From an uncultured Collinsella sp. (lineage in GTDB: Bacteria > Actinomycetota > Coriobacteriia > Coriobacteriales > Coriobacteriaceae): a stretch of 64,000 nt of DNA. Location of the stretch: assembly GCA_900542085.1 (NCBI GenBank), contig UQMK01000003.1, positions 1 through 64,000 of the forward strand. The letters are read 5' to 3'. Positions 17,505 through 24,285 of the stretch are shown here, in pieces. Position 1 is the first letter of the stretch, and each line of letters starts with the position of its first letter. A model generated the notes under the pieces. The model ran no database searches. It was not told the DNA's origin and saw only the letters and a list, made by a program, of their open reading frames with translations. The translations under genes were made by a program, and so were the position numbers.

Positions 17505-18845
17505 CTAACTCCATTCAGCGATGTCGATCATTCTTTCGAGGCGCCACGTTAGCGCCTCTTTTAGATATGGCAGCCTTGCCGTGAGCGCGTCGTTTCTGGA
17601 AAGAATCTCGATTGCCTCGTCAACGAAGCCTTCGAGTTTGTCGCCGTCAAACCAGCCCATGTCCTCGACGAGCAACATTTGTTTGGCGGGGCTTGAATGA
17701 AATTGTGCGCTGGTAAAACTGTGCTCTCCCGCCCTAAGCTCCTCTAGTGATATGTTGCACCAGAGCGATGAGCCCGAATCGAAGATGGGGGCAGGTCTGC
17801 AAGCTTGCGTGTTTACGTTTCGCACGAGGCCGAAGTTGCGCCAATGACGATCGTAGTTGGCAATGATGTCGTCACATACGATCATGCGGTCAAGGGCATC
17901 CTTGACGCCTGTCACCCCGAGCTCCTCGCAGTTTGCTACATATCGCTCGTAGTCGGTTAGCCGTTCATCTGCGTTTGCGTGCTGGTTTACATAGAACGCA
18001 GGGACATACTCTTCTTCATCAGTTAAGAAGACATCGCATGTGCTCAGGGCGGAAGTGCCCGTGCCCTCGAGCGAGTAAGGCACATAATCGCAGGCGTTTA
18101 GGATGCGACGGTGGAGCGCGGTCGCCACCAGCTCGTTATAAGGTTCCTGGTCCAGGTGCGCTCCTGCCTTATGCAGAATTCGACGTTCGCCCTCGCACGT
18201 CCAGTACTTTTGAAGATTGCCGTCCGAGGTGTTATCGGGCTTTGCGGCAGCCGCTTTTCCCTCTGGGGCAAAGGGCGCAATGGACAGCGAGACGTCATCA
18301 AAGGCGTTATTGAAGAAGTTAATATCTTCCCACGCGAGACCGGAGCCTTGGGGTCTAATCCAATACTGGTCGGATAAGGAGAGGCCAAGATTTCGCTGTA
18401 CGAGTTCATCGGGAACATCGACTGCGGCTTCTGCAAGCAGGGAGGCTAGCCCAATGCGTGCGAGCGGGATACCGCGGCCGCGCCACCAGATGCGGAAGGA
18501 GTCGAGCGATATGGGACCATTAGGGCCAAATACTCCAATAGGGGCGTGGGCGTAATCGATGTTGGCACCGATGTGGGTAAAGTCTTTTCGCGATGTGCTG
18601 TAGACCAGCTGAGCGACCTCGTGCGTGCGATTCATGAGGGTGAACGCGATCTCGCTCTTACCGTGGCCGCGGCGGGGGCGTCCCCCCGTTTTGGTCACGG
18701 AGCGGAGTCGCGTGTCGACGCTGTCTTTGTCGATGAGCCATACGCCAGAAGCCTTGCGGGCCTCAAGTGCTCCGTTTTTTATGAGCTCCTGCACCCTGCG
18801 CGGGGTGATGTCAAGTAGCTCTGCAGCTTCCTTCGTGGTCAACAT
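17505..18845 (-). CDS. HTH-HipA/CtkA-like kinase fusion protein
   Basis: A 446-residue protein of two parts. Residues 1-60 form a MerR/excisionase-type DNA-binding fold (LTTKEAAELLDITPRRVQEL; GVWLIDKDSVD). The C-terminal half has HipA/CtkA kinase signatures: ILHKAGAHLDQEPYNELVA (nucleotide/substrate strand), IIANYDRHWRNFGLVR (catalytic Asp and Asn, about residues 327-338), and APIFDSGSSLW (metal Asp). No separate antitoxin is visible. The gene may be a self-contained regulator-kinase that controls its own promoter. It is convergent with yacP, 27 bases away. Family call good; function inferred. Confidence 0.75.
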   Translation of the reverse strand: MLTTKEAAELLDITPRRVQELIKNGALEARKASGVWLIDKDSVDTRLRSVTKTGGRPRRGHGKSEIAFTLMNRTHEVAQLVYSTSRKDFTHIGANIDYAHAPIGVFGPNGPISLDSFRIWWRGRGIPLARIGLASLLAEAAVDVPDELVQRNLGLSLSDQYWIRPQGSGLAWEDINFFNNAFDDVSLSIAPFAPEGKAAAAKPDNTSDGNLQKYWTCEGERRILHKAGAHLDQEPYNELVATALHRRILNACDYVPYSLEGTGTSALSTCDVFLTDEEEYVPAFYVNQHANADERLTDYERYVANCEELGVTGVKDALDRMIVCDDIIANYDRHWRNFGLVRNVNTQACRPAPIFDSGSSLWCNISLEELRAGEHSFTSAQFHSSPAKQMLLVEDMGWFDGDKLEGFVDEAIEILSRNDALTARLPYLKEALTWRLERMIDIAEWS

Positions 18846-18861
18846 CGCGAAATCCTTCGCT

Positions 18862-18923
18862 AGAACGAATAGTTTTATCTATTCCATTGTAATTAAAACT
18901 ATTCGTTCTAACGAATAGTTTTA
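18862..18923 (-). promoter_or_regulatory. Promoter within perfect inverted repeats of the HTH-HipA fusion
   Basis: AGAACGAATAGTTTTA (18862-18877) is exactly inverted at 18894-18909. The second copy is itself half of a perfect 14-bp inverted pair with a 2-base spacer (18894-18923). On the minus strand a TACAAT -10 falls between the copies, with TTCGTT 18 bases upstream as a possible -35. Binding here would shut off the gene's own promoter. Confidence 0.75.
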
Positions 18924-19009
18924 AGATTGAGGGCGAACTGATAGAAATGAACGGGCCTGGTACCTGTTGTTGCTGGATTTTGCATATTTGTATAACGCCG
19001 TGCGGCCTG

Positions 19010-19038
19010 TTGCGCCTCGTCCGCAATTCCATTATTCT
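19010..19038 (+). promoter_or_regulatory. Promoter of tRNA-Thr(TGT)
   Basis: A -35 TTGCGC (19010-19015), a 17-base spacer and a -10 TATTCT (19033-19038) lie 31 bases before the mature tRNA. Confidence 0.5.
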
Positions 19039-19068
19039 TAACAGGCTTCGCGCGAAAGCGCCAAGTGT

Positions 19069-19143
19069 GCCAGTGTGGCGCAACGGTAGCGCAACTGATT
19101 TGTAATCAGTGGGTTGCAGGTTCGATTCCTGTCACTGGCTCCA
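19069..19143 (+). tRNA. tRNA-Thr (anticodon TGT)
   Basis: The acceptor stem GCCAGTG pairs with CACTGGC. The anticodon stem ACTGA/TCAGT holds the loop TTTGTAA, giving anticodon TGT (reads ACA). The T-arm GGTTCGATTCC is normal and the CCA end is encoded. It is a single gene with its own terminator, at the left edge of the PTS island. Confidence 0.95.
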
Positions 19144-19152
19144 TGAGAGTTT

Positions 19153-19188
19153 CGGGCTCTGTCTCTATATGGGACAGAGCCCGTTTCT
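19153..19188 (+). terminator. Terminator of tRNA-Thr
   Basis: A perfect 11-bp stem CGGGCTCTGTC / GACAGAGCCCG is followed by TTTCTATTT. Confidence 0.85.
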
Positions 19189-19258
19189 ATTTAGGTGGTG
19201 CGCCATCGGGTTAGCGCCCATCCCGTTTTTGGTTTGTCTCGTCCTCCAGTTTGTCTAA

Positions 19259-19383
19259 ATCTGTAACACCAAGACCGATATTTGGCATCTAACTGTTACA
19301 GATTGAGATGAAACTTAGGGTGTTTTAGGAATATCTTGATCTGTAACATGTAGAAGCGGAATAGGCCTCTTGCTGTTACAGAT
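19259..19383. repeat. Two 45-bp inverted-repeat units
   Basis: ATCTGTAACA...TGTTACAGAT occurs twice (19259-19303 and 19339-19383). Each unit is exactly 45 bp, the units are 80 bp apart, and their inner sequences differ while the 10-bp arms are identical. They lie in the gene-free stretch between tRNA-Thr and the PTS operon. The function is unknown. Confidence 0.75.
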
Positions 19384-19484
19384 CGAGACAAGGGCGGGTG
19401 CGGACCTGGATGTTCTGCTCGAGCGTGGATTTCTGGACACGCGAGAGAAGAAAATCTTCCGACCGGAGAACGAGCGTGGATAAT
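19379..19484 (+). pseudogene. Possible C-terminal coding remnant
   Basis: A frame without a nearby start reads ...ADLDVLLERGFLDTREK, then KIFRPENERG and TAA at 19480. The composition looks protein-coding, but only the last ~35 residues make sense and no family is recognised. The ending ENERG-stop recurs at the other edge of the island (23500-23535). It is read as a decayed gene end. Confidence 0.3.
19420..19482. repeat. Left-border repeats of the PTS island
   Basis: CGAGCGTGGAT is present at 19420-19430 and 19471-19481. The same motif occurs at the right border of the island near 23.5-23.6 kb, in both orientations. Confidence 0.55.
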
Positions 19485-19540
19485 TAACTTGGATAGGGAG
19501 CTAAGGTAAACACCGATTGTCTATCGAAGGCTTTAGAAAC

Positions 19541-19579
19541 AACGACCCCGATTTCATTGTGGAATCGGGGTCGTTTGTG
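19541..19579. terminator. Terminator of the PTS operon
   Basis: A perfect 13-bp stem AACGACCCCGATT / AATCGGGGTCGTT lies about 100 bases past the EIIBC stop on the minus strand. Confidence 0.65.
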
Positions 19580-19676
19580 CCTGAGGAATCCGAATGGATT
19601 AATCGAGCTCCTAAGGGACTTCTTGGGTTCTTGCTAATGGTCTGCCGAGGATGTCCCCAATGCAAGCAGCGGGCAT

Positions 19677-21077
19677 CTACTCAATATAGTTGGGATTCTT
19701 CTTGATGATCACGCGTGCAGCGATGAACGAGACAACGATGGCGATGACGGCGACAACGCACGCCAGTACGAAGTTGCCCATGGATCCATCGGGAGCGATA
19801 AAGATCAGCGCAGAAAGAAGACTGGGGCATGCTCCCGCAACATACTCCTTCAAGACGAAGATGCCTGCAGGGAGTCCCGCGCAGAGGGCGCCGATTGCTG
19901 TGCCGACAAGCAGGCGGGGACGCTCGATGAGGCAGCCGTAAAATGCGGGCTCAGTTACGCCACAGAGTGCGGTGACGGCAACCGTGGTGACCATACCTCT
20001 CTTCTCTTTGTTGCCTTTCATTGCAGTTGCCAAGGCGAGACTCGTGCCGCCAATGCAGAGGTTTGAGATGAAGCCAAAGATGATGGGCGCCCAGCCGAGC
20101 TGCGCCAAGCTCGTAACTTCGATCGCGATGTAGGCCTTATCAAGACCGAGCATGACAAAATAGGGGTTAAGGGCTGCAAGGATTGGAGTAGCGATAAATG
20201 CCACGTTATCCATGAGCCACGTGGCGGCATCACTCAGCGCGTAGCCCATCATGCTGCCGGCGGGGCCGAGGATAATCAGCTCAACAGGCACGACGATGAA
20301 CATGGTGAGCAGCGGCTTCAAGAACAGTTTGGTAATGTCGGGGATGATTTTCTGAAGACCGCGATCAACAAAGTACATGAACACAACGCCCAGTACGATT
20401 GGCACCACCGTGCTCGAGTAGTCATTCGTCGGGATGGGGATGCCAAGAAAGTCGAGACCCTCAGCACCGCTAATAGACGAGCTAATCATGATTGCGCCCA
20501 GCAGTGCGCCCATGATAGGCTGCATCTTCATGACGGCGGCGAGCTGATAGCCGAGGTAAACGGGCAGGAAGCTAAATGAGGCGCTGAAGATCGCCAGCAG
20601 AACCTGGGCGGTTCCGCTATCGGTGCTCAATCCACAATAATTGACCAGGAGATTCTTGATCGAAAGAATGAGTCCGCCAACGATGAGCGCCGGGACGATG
20701 GGCATGAATACCTGTGCAGAGACGTTCCCGAATTTCTCAATCAAGCCCATGGCGGTGTTACCGCTTTTAATGCCTTCTGCAAGGTCTTTGGCGGTTTGGG
20801 CATCGTCGGCAACCGTGCCACCGCCGACTTCGATTCCCGCGAAGTCGAGGAAGTCGTTGTAGGCCTCGGTGACGTTGGGGCCGATGATCACCTGAAGCTG
20901 GCCACCGCTGACTACTGCCCCGAGCGCCTGGTCAGCCGATTTGGCGAGCTGGAGATCGATGATCGAGGTGTCTCGTGCGTCGATGCGAAGGCGCGTCGCA
21001 CAATGAGTTACCGATGTAATGTTCTCTTTGCCGCCAACAGCTTTTAGGACTGTTTCGGACATTGCCTGATATTTCAT
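19677..21077 (-). CDS. PTS beta-glucoside-type transporter, EIIBC components
   Basis: A 466-residue permease of the PTS glucose/beta-glucoside superfamily. EIIB comes first, with the phosphorylated Cys26 in THCATRLR, followed by a linker and the ~10-helix EIIC domain (QVFMPIVPALIVGGLI; GVTEPAFYGC). There is no IIA domain at the C-terminus, which ends NPNYIE, so the phosphate must come from another IIA such as Crr at 39.8 kb. It imports and phosphorylates a beta-glucoside for the adjacent GH1 enzyme. The ribosome site AGGAGAAAGAG precedes the start, 9 bases after the GH1 stop. Confidence 0.9.
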   Translation of the reverse strand: MKYQAMSETVLKAVGGKENITSVTHCATRLRIDARDTSIIDLQLAKSADQALGAVVSGGQLQVIIGPNVTEAYNDFLDFAGIEVGGGTVADDAQTAKDLAEGIKSGNTAMGLIEKFGNVSAQVFMPIVPALIVGGLILSIKNLLVNYCGLSTDSGTAQVLLAIFSASFSFLPVYLGYQLAAVMKMQPIMGALLGAIMISSSISGAEGLDFLGIPIPTNDYSSTVVPIVLGVVFMYFVDRGLQKIIPDITKLFLKPLLTMFIVVPVELIILGPAGSMMGYALSDAATWLMDNVAFIATPILAALNPYFVMLGLDKAYIAIEVTSLAQLGWAPIIFGFISNLCIGGTSLALATAMKGNKEKRGMVTTVAVTALCGVTEPAFYGCLIERPRLLVGTAIGALCAGLPAGIFVLKEYVAGACPSLLSALIFIAPDGSMGNFVLACVVAVIAIVVSFIAARVIIKKNPNYIE

Positions 21078-21086
21078 CTCTTTCTC

Positions 21087-22505
21087 CTAACCTTCCTGCT
21101 CCTGATACTTCGAGATAAGGTCTCGGTACCAATACCAGCTCTTTTTGGGGGTGCGCTCCAGATTGTTCTCGAAGTCGATATGGACAAGTCCGTATCGTTT
21201 TTCGTAGCCGTTGATCCAGCTATACAGATCCATCGTCGACCAGAGGTAGTAGCCCTCAACGCGCGCGCCGTCGCGCTTAGCCCTCATCATGTGCTCGATG
21301 AACTGGCCCAGAAGCTCGATGCGGTCATCATCGTGGATCATTCCGTCTGCGTCTGGTTGCTCATAGGCGCCATGTCCGTTTTCCGTAATAAAGATGCGGG
21401 GCGCGTTATAGCGCTCGTGGACATCCATGATGGTTGAATACATGCAACTTGGGAGTATTTCGCGGCCCCATTTATTGCGGGGAACATTGCTGTCGCGGGC
21501 GCTTTCAAACAAGGGCGCAATGCATTTTCCTTCGACCTTTTTGCTCGAACCGCCCTTATTGTTCGCCGAAACGGCAAGCTCTCCACCGTGCCAGTCGGTT
21601 ACATACTCTCGGCAATACACGTTGAGTCCAATAAAATCGACTTTACCGTCTCTGAATTCTTCTACGTCATTTGGGGATCGATAGAGCGAGACGCCAAGTT
21701 TTTCAAGGATTTCGTCCATTTCTGGCGGCAGTTGACCCTGAAGTGCTGGTGCCAGAATCATGCGATTGGCGAAAAAGTCTGCGTATCGAAATACGTCATC
21801 GGGGTGCTCGGTTGCCGGGTCGAGTTCGACAACGCCGCCATCGTGGACGGCGCCGATGATGCCGTCGTAGCCCATTTGACGATATGCTCGGACTGCGAGT
21901 GCGCTTGCGCGCATCAGGTTGTACTGAAACTGCATGTACGACTGAACGTCGAGCGATCGATTGGGGGGATAGTTGCCCAACATGTTTACGCAGTAGCTGT
22001 AGAAATGCGGCTCGTTAACGGTAGCCCAGATTTTGACGCGGTCTCCAAAGCGCTCAAAGCAAATCTTGGCGTATTTGCAGAACCACTCTGCCATATCGTT
22101 GTTCAGCCATCCGCCTTTGCAAGCAAGCGTGAATGGCAGATCGTAATGGAACAGCGTAACGTTGGGCTCTATGCCATTTTCGAGGCAGCAATCAATGACC
22201 CGATTATAAAAATCGATACCCTTTTCATTCACTTCACCGATACCCGTGGGGATGATTCGACTCCATGAAAGAGAGAAGCGATAGGTGTTTTGTCCGCCTT
22301 CTTTCATCATGCGGATATCTTCTTCATAGCGATGGTAGAAGTCGCAAGATACATCACCGTCAACATGGTTGATGTTCTTATTGCTTGTGTGGCTAAAGAA
22401 ATCCCACTCACCAAGGCCTTTGCCGTCTTCGTTCCAGGCACCCTCGCACTGATAAGACGCCGTGGCGGAACCCCAGAGAAACGGCATGTTGTTCACGTTG
22501 CCCAT
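21087..22505 (-). CDS. 6-phospho-beta-glucosidase, glycoside hydrolase family 1
   Basis: A 472-residue GH1 enzyme. The N-terminus FLWGSATASYQCEGAWNEDG is typical, the acid/base is in TVNEPH (Glu165), and the nucleophile is in ITENGHG (about residue 374). It is the first gene of a two-gene operon with the EIIBC, so it should split the phosphorylated beta-glucoside made on import. The chosen start MGNVNNMPFLWG has AAAGGGG ahead; the frame extends six codons further. Specificity for a 6-phospho-sugar is inferred from context. Confidence 0.9.
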   Translation of the reverse strand: MGNVNNMPFLWGSATASYQCEGAWNEDGKGLGEWDFFSHTSNKNINHVDGDVSCDFYHRYEEDIRMMKEGGQNTYRFSLSWSRIIPTGIGEVNEKGIDFYNRVIDCCLENGIEPNVTLFHYDLPFTLACKGGWLNNDMAEWFCKYAKICFERFGDRVKIWATVNEPHFYSYCVNMLGNYPPNRSLDVQSYMQFQYNLMRASALAVRAYRQMGYDGIIGAVHDGGVVELDPATEHPDDVFRYADFFANRMILAPALQGQLPPEMDEILEKLGVSLYRSPNDVEEFRDGKVDFIGLNVYCREYVTDWHGGELAVSANNKGGSSKKVEGKCIAPLFESARDSNVPRNKWGREILPSCMYSTIMDVHERYNAPRIFITENGHGAYEQPDADGMIHDDDRIELLGQFIEHMMRAKRDGARVEGYYLWSTMDLYSWINGYEKRYGLVHIDFENNLERTPKKSWYWYRDLISKYQEQEG

Positions 22506-22576
22506 GAATCCCCTTTCCATCATTCAACACGGTGGATACGTGTGGCGGAATTATGATTAAGATGACGTCAACTGAT

Positions 22577-22614
22577 TTGAATCATAGGAGAACGACCAAA
22601 GCTGTTTGATTCAA
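22577..22614. promoter_or_regulatory. Inverted repeat in the GH1-rpiR divergent promoter region
   Basis: TTGAATCA (22577-22584) and TGATTCAA (22607-22614) form a perfect 8-bp pair 22 bases apart, between the divergent PTS operon and the RpiR-type regulator. A plausible operator for that regulator. Confidence 0.45.
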
Positions 22615-22617
22615 TAA

Positions 22618-23490
22618 ATGAACCATGATTTCGAGGAGAGCGGAAAGAGGGATCACGTGAATATCAATGACTTCGATGTGCTCAATCGCATTAGCTCCAT
22701 CATCAACAGCGAGTTTGGGTCAAACGATGCCGCCATCGCTCGATATCTCATCGCTCACATTAGGCGTTCGAGCGAAATCAATGTTGCCGCAATAACCCGC
22801 GATGCATTCGTGACCCGTTCCGCTGTTCGTCGTTTCTGCAATCGATTGGGCTACCAGTCTCTTAGCGATTTGAAAGAATCATTTACTCAGTCAGTCTTTC
22901 CAAGCGACTTAAGCCATCGAGAGGAGGAATTTGGCTACGAGGAGTACAGGGCAGAGCTCGACGTTCGCATGATCGAGATGTTCGCTGAGGTTGAAAGCGG
23001 CGTGTCCGATATCGCTATTAAGCATCTTGTCGACGAAATTGATGGCCATAAAAACGTTGAAATCTGGTGCACCAATAATGTGAGCGCCAATCTCGTACGA
23101 TTTCAGCAGGAAATGTTTTATGCGGGCAAGATAGTTCGCATAGTTGCTGGGGCTAACGTCGCGGAATTGAAAAACATGGGAGACGCTTCGCAGTCATTGA
23201 TAATTCTCGTATCGGTCTCCGGGCTATTTGCGTCACAGGCGCGTGAGTATCTTGATTGCCGTTCGGGCAGGAAGATTCTAATTACTGCGTTTAGCAACGA
23301 TGACAAATCGAGGTCTTTTGACCGTGTATATCGTCTTGGTAATGCGGGAAACGGAATTGACCGACTCGGCGTTTATTCGAAATACGCCATGACTTATTTT
23401 TTCGATTTGCTATCGTCGTGTTACTTGAGTCGCTACCCCTGCACCAAGGGGGAGCCGCTCTATGGGTCTACTTTGGCCTGGCCCGAGTAG
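22618..23490 (+). CDS. MurR/RpiR family transcriptional regulator
   Basis: A 290-residue protein with an N-terminal HTH_6 domain (DAAIARYLIAHIRRSSEIN...TRSAVRRFCNRLGYQSLSDLK) and a C-terminal SIS sugar-phosphate domain (NVEIWCTNNVSANLVRFQQEM; ILVSVSGLF). It is divergent from the PTS/GH1 operon and is probably its sugar-phosphate-responsive regulator. The start ATG 22618 is chosen by frame; a GTG at 22657 is an alternative that still keeps the whole HTH. Confidence 0.85.
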   Translation: MNHDFEESGKRDHVNINDFDVLNRISSIINSEFGSNDAAIARYLIAHIRRSSEINVAAITRDAFVTRSAVRRFCNRLGYQSLSDLKESFTQSVFPSDLSHREEEFGYEEYRAELDVRMIEMFAEVESGVSDIAIKHLVDEIDGHKNVEIWCTNNVSANLVRFQQEMFYAGKIVRIVAGANVAELKNMGDASQSLIILVSVSGLFASQAREYLDCRSGRKILITAFSNDDKSRSFDRVYRLGNAGNGIDRLGVYSKYAMTYFFDLLSSCYLSRYPCTKGEPLYGSTLAWPE

Positions 23491-23522
23491 TTGCGGCTTT
23501 ACAGTTCTCTCGCCTGGAGAAT

Positions 23523-23619
23523 GAACGTGGATAATCTGCCACTTTGGACTTGATGCCACGGCAAAGTGAGAGAATATCCACGCTCGATTTCAAACGGAAG
23601 AATATCCACGCTCGATTTT
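23523..23619. repeat. Right-border repeats of the PTS island
   Basis: One GAACGTGGATAAT (23523-23535) is followed by two direct copies of AGAATATCCACGCTCGATTT (23571-23590 and 23599-23618, 28 bp apart), which are the inverted form of the left-border motif. The remaining sequence of this 450-bp gap (23491-23941) contains a 14-bp palindrome at 23661-23674 and the tRNA promoter; no gene was seen. Confidence 0.55.
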
Positions 23620-23849
23620 GCTGGGAAGAGCAATCTTCTGTCTGGGAAGCCCCGACCTAGACCTATATATAGGTGCAAATAAGCCGTTATCGAAGTTCGA
23701 TCCTGAAGGTGTACTCTACTACAGCAAAGTGTTACCTCGGGAAACGTCACCTCAGTATCCAAAACCACCGTCCTTCACATCCAAACTCAGTAAAACCGCA
23801 GGTCAAAGGTATATAGATACGCCCGGCACCGTGTATCTAGAGGTTTTCG

Positions 23850-23879
23850 TTGACAGCCCACAAGGTTGCATCGTATTAT
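23850..23879 (+). promoter_or_regulatory. Strong promoter of the tRNA-tuf operon
   Basis: A consensus -35 TTGACA (23850-23855), an 18-base spacer and a -10 TATTAT (23874-23879), 63 bases before tRNA-Tyr. This is the best sigma-A-type promoter in the window and fits the demand for EF-Tu. Confidence 0.75.
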
Positions 23880-23941
23880 CTTTTTCGTTCGCGGGGGCGG
23901 CGGTCCAAAAGACCAAAGAACCTGCGGATACTTGAACGATT

Positions 23942-24023
23942 GGGAGTTTGCCCGAGTGGTTAATGGGGACGGGCTGTAAACCCGTTGGCTCTGCCTACAT
24001 AGGTTCGAATCCTATAGCTCCCA
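23942..24023 (+). tRNA. tRNA-Tyr (anticodon GTA)
   Basis: A class II tRNA with an extended variable arm. The acceptor GGGAGTT pairs with AGCTCCC, the anticodon stem ACGGG/CCCGT holds CTGTAAA, and the T-arm is ATAGGTTCGAATCCTAT. CCA is not encoded (ACCC follows). First gene of the Tyr-Thr-Met-tuf cluster. Confidence 0.95.
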
Positions 24024-24033
24024 CCCGTCAAGT

Positions 24034-24109
24034 GCCTGTATAGCTCAGTCGGTAGAGCACTTCGTTGGTAACGAAGAGGTCACCAGTTCAAGTCTGGTTG
24101 CAGGCTCCA
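24034..24109 (+). tRNA. tRNA-Thr (anticodon GGT)
   Basis: 76 bases. The acceptor GCCTGTA pairs with TGCAGGC, the anticodon loop TTGGTAA gives GGT (reads ACC/ACU), and CCA is encoded. Confidence 0.95.
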
Positions 24110-24112
24110 TCC

Positions 24113-24189
24113 GGCGGTGTAGCTCAGTTGGTTAGAGCACACGGTTCATACCCGTGGCGTCACTGGTTCGAATCCAGTCACCGCTACCA
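24113..24189 (+). tRNA. tRNA-Met (anticodon CAT), elongator type
   Basis: 77 bases. The acceptor GGCGGTG pairs with CACCGCT (one G-U), and the anticodon loop TTCATAC gives CAT. The anticodon stem lacks the GGG/CCC pairs of initiator tRNA and no C1-A72 mismatch is present, so it is read as elongator Met. CCA is encoded. Confidence 0.9.
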
Positions 24190-24200
24190 TAGGTAACACG

Positions 24201-24231
24201 GTGGCTTCTCAATAGTATGTTGAGAGGCCAC
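24201..24231 (+). other. Hairpin in the tRNA-tuf spacer
   Basis: GTGGCTTCTCAA and TTGAGAGGCCAC form a long stem with a 7-base loop but no T-tract. It may be an RNA-processing site that separates tRNA-Met from the tuf message. Confidence 0.4.
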
Positions 24232-24285
24232 TATGGTATAAAGGCAAAGTCCCGTCAGGGGACGACCTGTTAAGAGGAGGGCTTT

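Noticed and set aside
19517..19705. A 62-codon plus-strand frame starting with TTG after the left border repeats
   Set aside because: It includes the perfect 13-bp terminator stem and overlaps the end of EIIBC; no ribosome site is present.
23571..23618. A possible CRISPR array (two 20-bp repeats)
   Set aside because: Only two copies with an 8-bp gap, no cas genes in the window, and the motif recurs as single copies 4 kb away.
23618..23935. A 105-codon plus-strand frame in the gap before tRNA-Tyr
   Set aside because: It runs through the TTGACA/TATTAT promoter of the tRNA operon and has no ribosome site or recognisable domain.
19069..23941. Integrative element with attachment sites in the tRNA genes
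   Set aside because: No integrase, and no exact repeat of the tRNA-Thr 3' end was found at the right border; the border repeats are unrelated to tRNA sequence.
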